DNA of 64,000 nt from Chromohalobacter nigrandesensis (GCF_023061285.1 NZ_JAKGAM010000006.1:62001-126000); one strand, 5' to 3'. Counted from the stretch's first letter, positions 27,202 to 38,089 are shown. Notes: generated from the letters alone by a model not told the origin. Made by a program: numbers and translations.

Positions 27202-28268
27202 CGCCGCCCCCTCATCGCCAGGCCACATGCAGTGAGCATCGCCGGTGCATCGCTGGCGAGCGCCTGCACGTCGACGCGTGACGCCACCCGCATGCGCTTG
27301 AAAGGGTTGGCCATCACCACTTCCAGCCCGCTTTGCGCCGCGAGCCGTTCACGCAACCCCGGAATGACACTCGAGCCACCCGCCAGAATCAGACGCTGGA
27401 TATCACGGGGCTTGCCCGAGGTGTAATAAAGCTGCAACGAGCGGCCGATTTGCTGAATCAGCATGTCGATGAACGGCATTACCACCTCATGCTCGTAGTC
27501 TTCAGGCAAACCACCGCGTTTCTTGGCCAGCCCCGCCTCTTCGAGGCTCAGGCCATAGCGCTTGCGGATCTCCTCGGTCAAGTGTCGACCGCCCAATACG
27601 TTGTCGCGGGTATAGGCGATGCGCCCATCGATGAGCACATGGAAGGCGTTCATGTTGGCGCCGATGTCGACCAGCGCAGCACAGTCTCCCGCCTGATCGG
27701 ACGGCGTCTCGTCACGCAGCAGCTCGCTGGCCGCACGCTCCATGGCGAAGGATTCCACATCGACGGCGGCCGGCTCGAGGCCGGCACGGCGAAGAACGTC
27801 GGCAAGATGGTCGACGTCCTGCAGTCGACATGCCACCAGCAAGACATCTTGTTGATCGGGATAGCGGGCGTTGAGCCCCAGGCGCTGGAAATCGAAGGCC
27901 ACTTCATTGAGCGGAAACGGGATATGGCGCTCGGACTCGAGCTGAATACGGGCCTCGATTTCGTCGTCGCTGAGCGTCACCGGGTAGGTCAGCGTCTTGG
28001 TGATCGTGGCACTGGCAGGCACCGCCGCCACCGCGCGCCGTGAATGCGGACGCGCATGCTCGACCGCACGCGTCAACGTTGCGGCCACCTCGTCGAGATC
28101 GCGGATGCGCCGCTCTACCACCGCGCCTTCACGCAATGGACGCACCGCATAGCTGGAAATACGCTGGCCCGCCCCCGTATGATCGAGCTCGATCAATTTG
28201 ACGGTGGCTGAGGTAATATCCACCCCTACCAGGCCTTGTTGGGACTTTTTAAACCGCCACACTGTCAT
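27198..28268 (-). CDS. pilM: Type IV pilus assembly ATPase PilM
   Basis: A 356-residue actin/FtsA-like cytoplasmic protein that binds ATP and the PilN tail. Phosphate loops GVDITSATVKLIEL (near residue 15) and ALVDIGANMNAF (near 190), and the adenosine motif LAGGSSVIPGL (near 300) are visible. The ATG has AGGGG only 1 nt upstream; a GTG two codons later has better spacing, so the exact start is uncertain. First gene of pilMNOPQ-aroKB, divergent from ponA, the standard arrangement in this class. Confidence 0.95.
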   Translation of the reverse strand: MTVWRFKKSQQGLVGVDITSATVKLIELDHTGAGQRISSYAVRPLREGAVVERRIRDLDEVAATLTRAVEHARPHSRRAVAAVPASATITKTLTYPVTLSDDEIEARIQLESERHIPFPLNEVAFDFQRLGLNARYPDQQDVLLVACRLQDVDHLADVLRRAGLEPAAVDVESFAMERAASELLRDETPSDQAGDCAALVDIGANMNAFHVLIDGRIAYTRDNVLGGRHLTEEIRKRYGLSLEEAGLAKKRGGLPEDYEHEVVMPFIDMLIQQIGRSLQLYYTSGKPRDIQRLILAGGSSVIPGLRERLAAQSGLEVVMANPFKRMRVASRVDVQALASDAPAMLTACGLAMRGRR

Positions 28269-28472
28269 ACCCCTGCGATATTCTTCGGCGTGGCGTGGCG
28301 CTCGGTATTATCTTCGGCGAGCCAACCCGCTGCCCCTGTGCCAAGGCAAGCCGCTTTATTATCAGCATGCCACACTATCGTGTGAGGCACGCCACATTGC
28401 GTAAGGTTACATTATGCATACTGCCGTGACAGTCGATTCGCATCAACGCTAGCCCCTATGCGGCTGCGTTCT

Positions 28473-28478
28473 TATAAT
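28473..28478 (+). promoter_or_regulatory. Candidate -10 box upstream of ponA
   Basis: TATAAT, a perfect sigma-70 -10, about 70 bp before the ponA start in the divergent pilM-ponA gap. No good -35 is visible at 16-18 bp. Confidence 0.4.
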
Positions 28479-28548
28479 GGCGACAGCAACGGATTGCACC
28501 ATTCATTGCGGCCAGACCGCCACCCGAGACGACGGAAAACGCCTTTTC

Positions 28549-31068
28549 ATGAAGCTTTTCAAACGCTTGTTAACGTCCATCCTATGGCTGATAGTGTCTT
28601 TGGGGCTGGGCTGCGTACTGGCCACCATTGGCGCCGGTATCTATTTCGCTCCGGGCTTGCCCGATGTTCGCCAATTGCAGAACTTCGAACTGCAAACACC
28701 GCTACGCGTTTACACGCGTGACGACAAGCTGATCGGCGAGTTCGGCGATCAGCGCCGCATGCCGGTCGGCTACGATGACATCCCCCAATCCTACATCGAC
28801 GCCCTGCTGGCTGCCGAAGATGCCAGTTTCTTCGAGCATCCCGGCATCGACCCCAAGGGGCTTGCACGCGCAGCGATGGAGCTTGCCACCAGCGGCAACA
28901 TCCAGTCGGGGGGCAGCACCATCACCATGCAGGTGGCGCGTAACTATCTGTTGACGCTGGATCAAACATTTACGCGCAAGATTCGCGAGATCCTGCTGTC
29001 GCTGCAAATGGAGCAAGTGCTCGACAAGCAGGAAATCCTTGAGCTGTACGTCAACAAGATCTATCTCGGGAATGCCGCCTACGGCATCGGAGCGGCCGCC
29101 GAAAGCTACTACGATAAACCCCTTGCGGAGCTCGATTTACCGCAACTGGCCATGCTCGCTGGCCTGCCCAAGGCACCTTCGGCGCTCAACCCGCTGAACA
29201 ATCCCGAGCGCTCGTTGATTCGCCGCAACTGGGTATTGCTGCGCATGCGCGAACTCGGCTCTATCGACCCCATTCAGTACCAGGCCGCCGTCAAGGCGCC
29301 GATCACTGCGCATCGGCCACGCTCGCAGTATGAGGTCAATGCGCCGTATGTCGCCGAGATGGCGCGCCAGTATGCCGTGGAACGTTTCGGCGACGACGCC
29401 TACACCGATAACTACCAGATCCAGACGACTATCGACAGCCGCCTGCAGGCCTCCGCGCGCGATGCGCTGGTCAACGGGCTCATCGATTACGACACCCGTC
29501 ATGGCTGGCGTGGGGCCGAGGAAACCGAAATCCCCTCCAGCCTGGTGGAAGCCCAGGAGCGTACGGATTCCCAAGGGCTCGAGGAAGAGCTGTCCGAATC
29601 GCCCGAGGTCATGGAAACCGCACGCCAGGCCGCCAAAAGCAGCGAGGAATCGGTCGAAGGAATCGACGGGGATGTCAGCAACTGGGTCAAGGTGCTCGAC
29701 CGCACTCCCCGGCATGGCCCGCTCGAGCCGGGTATCGTCGTGGAAACCGAGAATCGCCAGATGCGCGTCCTGACGCGTGACGATGGCGTCGTAACGCTCG
29801 ACTGGGATGGACTCGACTGGGCGCGCACGTATCACAGCGCCGAGTGGCGCGGCGAGACACCCGCCAACGCCGAGGCCATCGCTCAGCGTGGCGACCTGAT
29901 TCGTGTCATGCGCACCGACGACGGCGACTGGCGCCTCTCTCAGGTGCCAGGCGCCCAGTCGGCAATCGTCATCATGGATCCGCAAACCGGCGCCATTCGC
30001 GGCCTGCAAGGTGGTTTCAGCTTCTCGTCTAGCAAGTTCAATCGTGCTATCCAGGCGCAACGCCAGGCCGGGTCGATCTTCAAGCCCTTCATCTATCTCG
30101 CCGCGCTGCACAACGGGATGAACGCCGCCACGGTCATCAACGATGCCCCGGTGGTCATGTCCGATGTCGGCGGCGACTGGCGCCCTGAAAATGCCGAAGG
30201 CGAATTCCGCGGCCCTACGCGCTTGCGTGTCGGCCTCTACCAGTCGCGCAACCTGGTCACGATTCGCGTGCTACAGTCGCTAGGCTTGGATAACACGCTG
30301 GAATTCCTGACGAACTTCGGCTTCGCCAAGGACCGGCTGCCGCATGGCCTATCGCTCGCGCTGGGCAGCGCATCACTGACACCGCTGGAAATGGCCAATG
30401 CTTATGCCGTGCTGGCCAATGGCGGCTTCAAGGTCGTGCCGTGGTATATCCAGTCGGTCACCCATGGCAGCAAGAACGAATTGGTCGAGGAGGCCAATCC
30501 CGTGGTGGCATGCCGAGAGTGTGATCCCGACCAGAAAACCGTGGTGCTCGACGGCGAAACGCGCCGTATCGCCGAGCGTGCCGCCAGTCCCGAGGAAATG
30601 TATATCATCCGTGACATGATGCGTGACGTCATCGAGAAGGGCACGGGACGCGGCGCACTGGATCTCGACCGTCCCGATATCGTCGGCAAGACCGGCACCA
30701 CCAACGATCAACGCGACGCCTGGTTCTCCGGCTTCAACGACGACCTGGTGGCCACCGTCTGGGTCGGCAAGGATGACAATTCCACGACCGGTGAATATGG
30801 CTCGCAAGCTGCCTTGCCGATCTGGAAGTCGTTCATGGGGCAGGCGCTTCAAGGCCAGCCTGAAAGTATGCCCTCGCGCCCCGACGATATCGTCAAGGTC
30901 CGCATCGACCCCGAGACCGGGCTGCGCCTGCACAACGATCAATCGGGCGGCATGCAGGAAATCTTCCGCAAGGACAATTTACCCGACTACAAGCCGCGCT
31001 CGATCCAGCCCGAACTCGAGGATAGCAGCGGCTCCCAAGGCACCGGTACTTACGATGCCATTTTCTAG
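28549..31068 (+). CDS. mrcA: Penicillin-binding protein 1A
   Basis: An 839-residue bifunctional class A PBP (ponA). It has an N-terminal membrane anchor (about 10-32), a glycosyltransferase domain with EDASFFEHPGIDPKG near residue 85, an OB-fold insert (about 300-420), and a transpeptidase with SxxK as SIFK, SxN as SRN and KTGTT boxes. It builds and cross-links peptidoglycan in the periplasm. The upstream frame extends 24 codons, but MKLFKRLL gives the normal cytoplasmic tail. A long acidic stretch with many Glu/Ser (QEELSESPEV-like) in the insert region is usual for the family. Confidence 0.96.
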   Translation: MKLFKRLLTSILWLIVSLGLGCVLATIGAGIYFAPGLPDVRQLQNFELQTPLRVYTRDDKLIGEFGDQRRMPVGYDDIPQSYIDALLAAEDASFFEHPGIDPKGLARAAMELATSGNIQSGGSTITMQVARNYLLTLDQTFTRKIREILLSLQMEQVLDKQEILELYVNKIYLGNAAYGIGAAAESYYDKPLAELDLPQLAMLAGLPKAPSALNPLNNPERSLIRRNWVLLRMRELGSIDPIQYQAAVKAPITAHRPRSQYEVNAPYVAEMARQYAVERFGDDAYTDNYQIQTTIDSRLQASARDALVNGLIDYDTRHGWRGAEETEIPSSLVEAQERTDSQGLEEELSESPEVMETARQAAKSSEESVEGIDGDVSNWVKVLDRTPRHGPLEPGIVVETENRQMRVLTRDDGVVTLDWDGLDWARTYHSAEWRGETPANAEAIAQRGDLIRVMRTDDGDWRLSQVPGAQSAIVIMDPQTGAIRGLQGGFSFSSSKFNRAIQAQRQAGSIFKPFIYLAALHNGMNAATVINDAPVVMSDVGGDWRPENAEGEFRGPTRLRVGLYQSRNLVTIRVLQSLGLDNTLEFLTNFGFAKDRLPHGLSLALGSASLTPLEMANAYAVLANGGFKVVPWYIQSVTHGSKNELVEEANPVVACRECDPDQKTVVLDGETRRIAERAASPEEMYIIRDMMRDVIEKGTGRGALDLDRPDIVGKTGTTNDQRDAWFSGFNDDLVATVWVGKDDNSTTGEYGSQAALPIWKSFMGQALQGQPESMPSRPDDIVKVRIDPETGLRLHNDQSGGMQEIFRKDNLPDYKPRSIQPELEDSSGSQGTGTYDAIF

Positions 31069-31160
31069 TCGACTCCCCATGGGTGGCCCCGATGGCCACC
31101 CCATGAGCGCGCCAGCTCCCACACCACTGATCGAGAACCGTTTTTGAAAGGGAGTCCACC

Positions 31161-31928
31161 ATGCTCGTGTCGCGAGGTTCGCGATGGTCATTGTTATTAT
31201 CAGTAGCGCTCGTCATGCTGCTCTGCGGCGCACTCCCGGTGCACGCCGATTTATTCTACGCACCGCCCGCACCACAGGACGATGCCCCCGAGATGAGTGG
31301 CGAGGCCGAACTCGGCTATACGCGCCTCTCCGGGAACAGCAACAGCCGGACGCTGCTCGCCAAGGGGCGTCTCACCTGGCTGACGGGTCGCCATACACAT
31401 ACGCTGCGCGGCGAGACGCGCAGCGTTCAGGAAAACGATGAAACCAGTACCGAGCAGTACCTGCTGGGCGGCCGCGAGCGTTATGAGCTGGAAGGCCCCC
31501 ACTATCTGTTCGGTTTCGGACGCTGGGAAAAGGACCGCTTTAGCGGTTACGACTACCAGTTCACCACCATCGGTGGCTATGGCCGTCAGTGGCTCGACGG
31601 GGCGACGCACACACTGTCCACGGAATTCGGCCCCGGCTATCGTCACGATGCCTACCAGGACGGCAAGGAAGATGACCTCGGCTTGGCCTATGCTGCACTC
31701 GACTATCGCTGGAATATCTCGGAAGGCGCCTACTTCGAGCAGGCAGTTTCTGTCGAAGCGGCCGAGCCCAACACCACGACGCGCTCGATTTCGTCGTTGA
31801 CCTCCCAACTCAATTCGCACCTGGCGCTCAAGATGTCGTTTGAGGTCAAGAACAATACGGATCCACCGGACAACGCGGAAGCCAACACCGACCGCACTAC
31901 CTCAATGTCACTGCTCTATAGCTGGTGA
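31161..31928 (+). CDS. DUF481 (YdiY-like) outer-membrane beta-barrel protein
   Basis: A 255-residue protein with a Sec signal peptide (hydrophobic LLLSVALVMLLCGALPVHA) then alternating beta strands ending in an aromatic residue (LLYSW at the terminus), the hallmark of outer-membrane barrels. The pattern SGEAELGYTRLSGNSNSRTLLAKGRLTW at the mature N terminus is typical of DUF481, whose members are often called salt-induced outer-membrane proteins. The function is not established. AAGGGAG precedes the start. Its neighbour maeB is convergent, with a shared hairpin between them. Confidence 0.88.
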   Translation: MLVSRGSRWSLLLSVALVMLLCGALPVHADLFYAPPAPQDDAPEMSGEAELGYTRLSGNSNSRTLLAKGRLTWLTGRHTHTLRGETRSVQENDETSTEQYLLGGRERYELEGPHYLFGFGRWEKDRFSGYDYQFTTIGGYGRQWLDGATHTLSTEFGPGYRHDAYQDGKEDDLGLAYAALDYRWNISEGAYFEQAVSVEAAEPNTTTRSISSLTSQLNSHLALKMSFEVKNNTDPPDNAEANTDRTTSMSLLYSW

Positions 31929-31964
31929 CGCCGACTAGCCCCGCCCCACAACCACAAAAGGCAC

Positions 31965-31987
31965 AAAAGGCCGCTCCAAGAGCGGCC
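31965..31987 (-). terminator. Terminator of maeB (possibly bidirectional)
   Basis: GGCCGCTC-TTG-GAGCGGCC hairpin (8 bp) followed by TTTTGTG on the minus strand. It may also stop the convergent DUF481 gene. Confidence 0.75.
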
Positions 31988-32019
31988 CTTCGATATCATT
32001 GAGTCTGTTCGGAACACGA

Positions 32020-33294
32020 CTATAGCGGTCCGTAAACGTCCTTGATGCTGGTCAGCGGATAATATGCCGGATAGGGCTTGCGCGCCACACCGCTATCGAC
32101 TGCGGCTTGCGCTACCGCTGAGGCGACCCTGTCGAGCAGCCGCGAGTCCAGCGGCGTGGGAATGATATAACCGCGTCCAAACTCCAGTGACTCGATACCA
32201 TAGCCATCCAGCACCTCATGGGTCACCGGCTCACGCGCCAAATCCTTGAGGGCATGCACGGCCGCCACTTTCATTTCTTCATTGATACGCGTAGCGCGAA
32301 CGTCCAGCGCGCCACGGAAGATGAAGGGAAAGCCCAGCACGTTATTGACCTGGTTGGGATAGTCGGAACGCCCGGTGGCCACGATCACGTCGTCGCGGGT
32401 CGCGTTGGCGACGTCCGGATGAATTTCGGGATCGGGATTGGAGCAAGCAAAGACCACCGGGCTCGCCGCCATGCGCTCGAGCTGCTCGGGCTTGAGCAGA
32501 TTGGGACCGGACAACCCCACGAAGACATCGGCCCCCTCGATGGCATCATCCAGCGTACGCCGCGAGGTCTGGGTGGCGAACATCGCCTTGTACTGGTTGA
32601 GATCGTCACGCTCGCTGTGCACAACACCCTTGCGATCGAGCATGAAGATGTTCTCGGCGGGCGCGCCACACGAGACCAGCAGCTTCATGCAAGCGATGGC
32701 CGCGGCGCCCGCGCCCAGGCAGACGATCTTGGCGTCTTCCAGGCGCTTGCCGGCGATATCCAGGGCGTTGAGCAGTCCCGCAGCCGTGACGATGGCCGTG
32801 CCATGCTGGTCATCGTGGAAGACCGGAATATTGCATTGCTCGATCAACGCCTGCTCGATCTCGAAGCACTCCGGCGCTTTAATATCCTCGAGATTGATGC
32901 CACCCCAGGTATCCGCGATGCGGGCCACGGTATCGATGAAGGCCTGAGGACTCTCGGCATCGACCTCGATGTCCACGGAATTGATGCCCGCGAAGCGCTT
33001 GAACAGCACGCCCTTGCCTTCCATGACCGGCTTGCTGGCCAAGGGGCCAAGATTGCCCAGGCCGAGGATCGCGCTACCGTCGGAGACCACGGCCACCAGA
33101 TTGCCCTTGCCGGTATACAGATAGGCGTTTTCCACGTCCTTGGCGATCTCGCGACACGGCTCGGCAACGCCGGGACTATACGCCATGGATAGATGTTTCG
33201 ATGTCTCGGTGGGCTTGGTCAATTCGACGGATAGCTTGCCGGGAATCGGCTTGGCGTGATAATCCAGCGCTGCCTGTCTTTTTTCGTCACTCAT
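32020..33294 (-). CDS. Malic enzyme, short form
   Basis: A 424-residue oxidative decarboxylase converting malate to pyruvate, CO2 and NAD(P)H. Malate-site residues lie in YSPGVAEPCREIAKD near residue 45; the nucleotide domain carries VCLGAGAAAIAC near 185 and VFACSNPDPEIHPD near 285. It lacks the phosphotransacetylase-like C-terminal domain of long E. coli-type MaeB, as in Pseudomonas. I cannot tell NAD from NADP preference. The ATG with upstream GGAAAA is chosen over one eight codons earlier. Confidence 0.93.
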   Translation of the reverse strand: MSDEKRQAALDYHAKPIPGKLSVELTKPTETSKHLSMAYSPGVAEPCREIAKDVENAYLYTGKGNLVAVVSDGSAILGLGNLGPLASKPVMEGKGVLFKRFAGINSVDIEVDAESPQAFIDTVARIADTWGGINLEDIKAPECFEIEQALIEQCNIPVFHDDQHGTAIVTAAGLLNALDIAGKRLEDAKIVCLGAGAAAIACMKLLVSCGAPAENIFMLDRKGVVHSERDDLNQYKAMFATQTSRRTLDDAIEGADVFVGLSGPNLLKPEQLERMAASPVVFACSNPDPEIHPDVANATRDDVIVATGRSDYPNQVNNVLGFPFIFRGALDVRATRINEEMKVAAVHALKDLAREPVTHEVLDGYGIESLEFGRGYIIPTPLDSRLLDRVASAVAQAAVDSGVARKPYPAYYPLTSIKDVYGPL

Positions 33295-33493
33295 GAGCTT
33301 TTTTCCAATCGTCTGCATGGAGGCATGACCATCAGAATATAGAAAAAAATTCCACCAAACAACTTATGCCAAGTTCGCAAAATTAAAGACTTTTAAGCGA
33401 CCGTTTGAAGCAATTACCAGCTATTTATTGAAACTTATGCCTGGCAAACCAAGCATAAAACAAACCTTATCGGAGCCTCGTTTTCGACGTTCC

Positions 33494-33526
33494 AAAAATA
33501 AAAAACCCGCCATATATTCGGCGGGT
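33494..33526 (-). terminator. Rho-independent terminator of rpmE
   Basis: ACCCGCC-GAATATAT-GGCGGGT followed by TTTTTATTTTT on the minus strand. Confidence 0.9.
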
Positions 33527-33574
33527 CTTCTCGAACGCCGGCGACACGCCGGCGTAGCGGTTCTCTTGCTTGGC

Positions 33575-33790
33575 TCAGTCGCGCTTGAGCGCTGCACCGA
33601 AACGCTTGTTGAAGCGCTCGACACGACCACCGGTGGTCGCCTGCTTCTGCTTGCCTGTATAGAACGGGTGGCACTGCGAGCAGACATCCAGGTAGAAGTC
33701 GTCTTTGGCGGTGGAGCCCAGATCGAAGGTCGCGCCGCATGAACAGGTGGCGGTGACCTTCTTGTATTCGGGATGGATCGCTTGTTTCAT
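33575..33790 (-). CDS. rpmE: 50S ribosomal protein L31 (zinc form)
   Basis: A 71-residue ribosomal protein, starting [11 protein letters not shown]. It keeps the zinc cysteines (TCSCG at 16 and 18; CSQC at 37 and 40), so it is the C+ form, normally replaced by a C- paralogue under zinc starvation. It is divergent from priA, a common arrangement. Confidence 0.97.
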   Translation of the reverse strand: MKQAIHPEYKKVTATCSCGATFDLGSTAKDDFYLDVCSQCHPFYTGKQKQATTGGRVERFNKRFGAALKRD

Positions 33791-34004
33791 TTTGCTGCCT
33801 CACGCTATGGTGCGCCGCCACCTGGTCGACGCCAGGCACCGCACACGGGTTGATAAAGATGCAACCGATTGATTCGGCATGTGACCCCGACGATACTCGC
33901 CTGGCACACAGCCGAATAGCCGCACAGTATAGCAGTGCCGCGATATCGCTGAAAAGACGCGTGGCGCCTGCAACGCCATGGGCCACCGCCCTTTCGGAGG
34001 ATTC

Positions 34005-36227
34005 TTGTCGAGCACCGACCATACACCACGCCTACTCAGGATCGCCCTGCCCACGCCCTTGCGACGCCTTTTCGACTATCGCCCCTGCCGCGAGGCTCCC
34101 GCTTGTGGTTGGCGCCCCGGGCTTCGCGTCAAGGTACCGTTCGGACGTCGTCAGCTCATCGGCGTGGTGGTCGAGTGTCCCGAGCATAGCGACGTTCCAG
34201 ACGCACAACTCAAGGCGGTGCTGGCGTGTCTCGACGATGCCCCCTTGCCCGACGACTGGTGGTGGTTGTGTCGTTTCACCGCGCGCTACTATCAACACCC
34301 GCTGGGCGACACCATCGCCCAGGCATTGCCCGTGGCGTTGCGCCAGGGGCGGCCATTGCAGGCCCGCCACCAGGAGCGCTGGATCGCGCGCGACGGCGAT
34401 ACCAGCCCCCTCGAACGCGCGCCTCGACAAGCCGAACTACTGACCATGCTGCGCCAGCACCCGCGTGGTTTGATGACACGCGCGATCACCGCACAAGGCT
34501 TCACCCGCGCCCAATTGGAGGGACTGCTGGCCAAGCAGCTCGTCGAGTGCCGCGAAGAACGCCTGACGGCCACCGAAGAAGCGTCAGGTTCACGGCTCGC
34601 CGAACCCTCGTTGCCGCTGACCCGTGAACAGGCAGGCGTTCTCGCCGAAATTCACGAAGGCCTCGAACGCTATCACCCATGTTTGCTGCACGGCGTCACC
34701 GGCAGCGGCAAGACCGAGGTCTACCTGCAGCTCATCGAAGCGGTGCTCGCGCGAGACCGTCAGGCACTGGTTCTGATACCGGAAATCGGCCTGACACCGC
34801 AAACGCTGTCACGCTTCCGGCAACGCTTTCGGGTCCCCGTGGTCGCCCTGCATTCGGGACTCACCGATCTCGAACGCCTGGATGCCTGGGATGCCGCGCG
34901 TACCGGCCGGGCCCCGATCGTCATCGGCACTCGCTCGGCGGTCTTCACTCCTCTGGCCGCCGCCGGGGTGGTCATCATCGATGAGGAGCACGACGGCTCC
35001 TTCAAGCAACAGGAAGGCCTGCGCTACCACGCCCGTGATCTAGCCATCGCCCGTGCCCACCGCGAGAACATCCCCATCGTGCTGGGCAGCGCCACCCCGG
35101 CGCTGGAGACCCTCGCCCAGGCACGTAGCGGCCGCTACCGTCACCTGCGGCTAACGCAACGCGCCAACCGCCACGCCCCGGCACGCCTGGAACTGACCGA
35201 TCTACGCGGGCGTCACCGCCAGGGCGGCTTGATCGCCCCCGCCATCGAGGCGATTCGCCAGACCCTGAATGCGGGCAACCAAGTGCTGGTCTTCATCAAC
35301 CGACGCGGCTTCGCCCCTACCCTGGCATGTCATGCATGCGGCTGGCTGGCTGAGTGCCCACATTGCGATGCCCGCATGACGCTGCATCGCCAGCCGCAGG
35401 AACTGGTCTGCCATCATTGCGACTTTCACCGTCCGCTGCCCGATACCTGCCCGGAATGCGACAGTGGCGATCTGCGCCCATTGGGCAGCGGCACCGAGCG
35501 CACCGAGGAAACGCTGGCGGCATTGTTCCCCGAGACGCCCGTGCATCGCATCGACCGCGACAGCACGCGGCGCAAGCAAGCCTTCGAGGATATTCTGCGC
35601 GAGATTCGACGCGGCGAGCCCAGCCTGCTGGTCGGCACCCAGATGCTCGCCAAGGGCCATCACTTGCCGCATGTCACGCTGGTGGTCGTGGTCAACGCCG
35701 ACGCCGGGCTCTACGCCAGCGATTTCCGCGCCCTCGAGCACAGTGCCCAACTACTGGTGCAGGTCGCCGGCCGCGCTGGTCGCGCCGAGCATCCCGGACG
35801 CGTACTGGTCCAGACCCTGCATCCCGACGACCCCAATCTGCGTTTGCTCGCCGACAGCGGCTATGAAGCGCTCGCCGGCCAACTGCTGGAAGAACGTCGC
35901 TTGGCCGGCCTGCCGCCCTATCGTCATCTGGCGCTGGCCCGCTTCGAAGCCGCACGCGAGGAACACGTCGCCGAATTCGCCACCGCCGCCGCCGAGGCAT
36001 TGCGCGAATGGCTCGTCACTCAGGACACCTCGGTCACCTGCCTGGGACCGGTGCCGGCGCCCATGGAACGCCGTCAGAATCGCTATCACATGCAGTTGAT
36101 GCTCTCCGACACGCGGCGTAGCGCTCTGCACCGTGCCTGTGCCTGGCTGGTGCAATGGCTGGAGAGTCATCCCGATGGTCGGCGCATACGCGCCTCGCTG
36201 GATATCGATCCACAGACGCTGAGTTGA
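34005..36227 (+). CDS. priA: Primosomal replication helicase PriA
   Basis: A 740-residue 3'-5' helicase that restarts stalled forks. An N-terminal DNA-binding domain (RIALPTPLRRLFDYR) precedes the helicase: Walker A GVTGSGKTEVYLQ near residue 230, DEEH box IIDEEHDGSFKQQEG near 325, and a zinc module of eight Cys (CHACGWLAECPHC and VCHHC plus TCPEC, about 445-490). The start: a TTG preceded by GGAGG gives an N terminus aligned with the family. An ATG nine codons earlier (33978) lacks a Shine-Dalgarno, so TTG is preferred though not certain. Confidence 0.95.
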   Translation: MSSTDHTPRLLRIALPTPLRRLFDYRPCREAPACGWRPGLRVKVPFGRRQLIGVVVECPEHSDVPDAQLKAVLACLDDAPLPDDWWWLCRFTARYYQHPLGDTIAQALPVALRQGRPLQARHQERWIARDGDTSPLERAPRQAELLTMLRQHPRGLMTRAITAQGFTRAQLEGLLAKQLVECREERLTATEEASGSRLAEPSLPLTREQAGVLAEIHEGLERYHPCLLHGVTGSGKTEVYLQLIEAVLARDRQALVLIPEIGLTPQTLSRFRQRFRVPVVALHSGLTDLERLDAWDAARTGRAPIVIGTRSAVFTPLAAAGVVIIDEEHDGSFKQQEGLRYHARDLAIARAHRENIPIVLGSATPALETLAQARSGRYRHLRLTQRANRHAPARLELTDLRGRHRQGGLIAPAIEAIRQTLNAGNQVLVFINRRGFAPTLACHACGWLAECPHCDARMTLHRQPQELVCHHCDFHRPLPDTCPECDSGDLRPLGSGTERTEETLAALFPETPVHRIDRDSTRRKQAFEDILREIRRGEPSLLVGTQMLAKGHHLPHVTLVVVVNADAGLYASDFRALEHSAQLLVQVAGRAGRAEHPGRVLVQTLHPDDPNLRLLADSGYEALAGQLLEERRLAGLPPYRHLALARFEAAREEHVAEFATAAAEALREWLVTQDTSVTCLGPVPAPMERRQNRYHMQLMLSDTRRSALHRACAWLVQWLESHPDGRRIRASLDIDPQTLS

Positions 36228-36401
36228 CGGGCCCCCGCCGTCCGTACTCGCCGCCACGCGCGGCAACGCAAGACACATGGCATCGCTGGGTTTAAAGGCG
36301 CCGTCCAATCGCCGATAATAGGCGACCTAACGCTCTCAGCGCACTTCGTAGCCTGGCGCCCGCCGGCCTGACGCGCGCCAGATACAGGACATCGGAATTT
36401 C

Positions 36402-38087
36402 ATGAAAGAGACGATCATCGAACTGCTCGACGCGGCCGGTACGCAGCTCAAGCAGCAAGGCATTCTTCCCCAGGACACCCCGCTGGCCATCAAGGTCGAG
36501 CCCGCCAAGGACAAGGCCCACGGCGACTACGCGAGCAATCTCGCGCTGACCTTGGCCAAGCCGGCCGGACGCAAGCCACGCGAGCTGGCCGAGGCCTTGG
36601 TCGCGGCGCTGCCGGAAAGCACCGCCATACGCCAGGTCGACATCGCCGGTCCCGGGTTCATCAATTTCTTCGCCGCCACCGATGCCGTCGCCCAGGTGGT
36701 GCCCCACATTCTGGATGCCGGCGATACCTACGGACGAAGCCTGAACGGCCAGGGCCAGAAGGTGCAGGTGGAATTCGTCTCCGCCAACCCCACCGGGCCG
36801 CTGCACGTTGGCCATGGGCGTGGCGCCGCCATCGGCGACTGCCTATGCCGGCTACTGGAAGCCATCGGCTACGATGTCACCCGCGAGTTCTACTACAACG
36901 ACGCTGGCGCCCAGATCGACAATCTCGCCCGCTCGGTGCAAGCCCGCGTGAAAGGCCTCACGCCGGAGGCGGCCGAGTGGCCCGAGAACGGCTATCGCGG
37001 CGCCTATATCGTCGATGTCGCCAAGGCGTATCTAGCCGGCGAAACGATTACCGCCGATGACCGAGAAGTCACCGGCAAGGGCGAGGCCGAGGATCTCGAT
37101 GCCATCCAGGAGTTCGCCGTCGCCTACCTGCGTCGCGAACAGGATCTCGACCTCAAGTCGTTCGGTGTCGCCTTCGATGTCTACTTTCTGGAGTCCTCGC
37201 TATACAACGACGGCAAGGTGGACGCCACGGTGAAGGCACTCGTCGACGGTGGCCATACCTATGAAGAGGACGGCGCCACCTGGCTGCGCACTACCGATTT
37301 CGGTGACGACAAGGACCGGGTAATGCGCAAGCAAGACGGTGGTTATACCTATTTCCTGCCGGACGTCGCCTACCACCTCGACAAATGGCAACGTGGCTTC
37401 ACCACCGTGATCAACGAGCAAGGCGCCGATCACCACTCCACGGTCACTCGGGTACGGGCCGGCCTGCAGGCGCTGGAAAGCGGTATCCCGCAGGGGTGGC
37501 CGGACTACGTGCTGCACCAGATGGTGCTGGTCACGCGCTCCGGGGTCGAAGTCAAGCTCTCCAAGCGCGCCGGCAGCTACGTGACCCTGCGCGACCTCAT
37601 CGATGAAGTGGGCCGCGATGCCACGCGCTTCTTCCTCGCCGCGCGGCGTGCCGATTCGCAGTTGACCTTCGATATCGACCTCGCTCGCTCGCAGTCCAAC
37701 GACAATCCGGTCTACTACATCCAGTATGCGCATGCCCGCGTGTGCAGCATGATGCGTCGCGCCGAATCCGAGGCCAAGGCATTCGATCATGCGCTAGGCA
37801 TGCAGCACCTGAGTCGACTCGATACCGAACAGGAAAAAGAGCTGATGAACCGCCTGGCGCGCTATCCGGAAGTCGTCGAACGGGCCGCTCAGACCCGCGA
37901 GCCACAGCAGGTCGCCCAGTACCTGATGGACCTGGCCTCCGACTTCCACACCTGCTACAACGCGGTCAAGGTCATGGTCGACGACGATGAATTGCGCAAT
38001 GCCCGGATGGCACTGGGCCTGGCCACGCGCCAAGTGCTGCGCAACGGCCTCGATCTGATGGGCGTCAGCGCACCCGAGGAGATGTAA
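36402..38087 (+). CDS. argS: Arginine-tRNA ligase
   Basis: A 561-residue class I synthetase. The HIGH motif is HVGHGRGA (near 131) after [12 protein letters not shown]. The KMSKS equivalent is degenerate (KLSKRAGS), as usual in ArgRS, which needs tRNA for activation. An N-terminal Add-1 domain and a C-terminal DALR anticodon domain ([12 protein letters not shown] onward) are present. A SPOR-domain gene follows after 2 nt. Confidence 0.97.
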   Translation: MKETIIELLDAAGTQLKQQGILPQDTPLAIKVEPAKDKAHGDYASNLALTLAKPAGRKPRELAEALVAALPESTAIRQVDIAGPGFINFFAATDAVAQVVPHILDAGDTYGRSLNGQGQKVQVEFVSANPTGPLHVGHGRGAAIGDCLCRLLEAIGYDVTREFYYNDAGAQIDNLARSVQARVKGLTPEAAEWPENGYRGAYIVDVAKAYLAGETITADDREVTGKGEAEDLDAIQEFAVAYLRREQDLDLKSFGVAFDVYFLESSLYNDGKVDATVKALVDGGHTYEEDGATWLRTTDFGDDKDRVMRKQDGGYTYFLPDVAYHLDKWQRGFTTVINEQGADHHSTVTRVRAGLQALESGIPQGWPDYVLHQMVLVTRSGVEVKLSKRAGSYVTLRDLIDEVGRDATRFFLAARRADSQLTFDIDLARSQSNDNPVYYIQYAHARVCSMMRRAESEAKAFDHALGMQHLSRLDTEQEKELMNRLARYPEVVERAAQTREPQQVAQYLMDLASDFHTCYNAVKVMVDDDELRNARMALGLATRQVLRNGLDLMGVSAPEEM

Positions 38088-38089
38088 GC

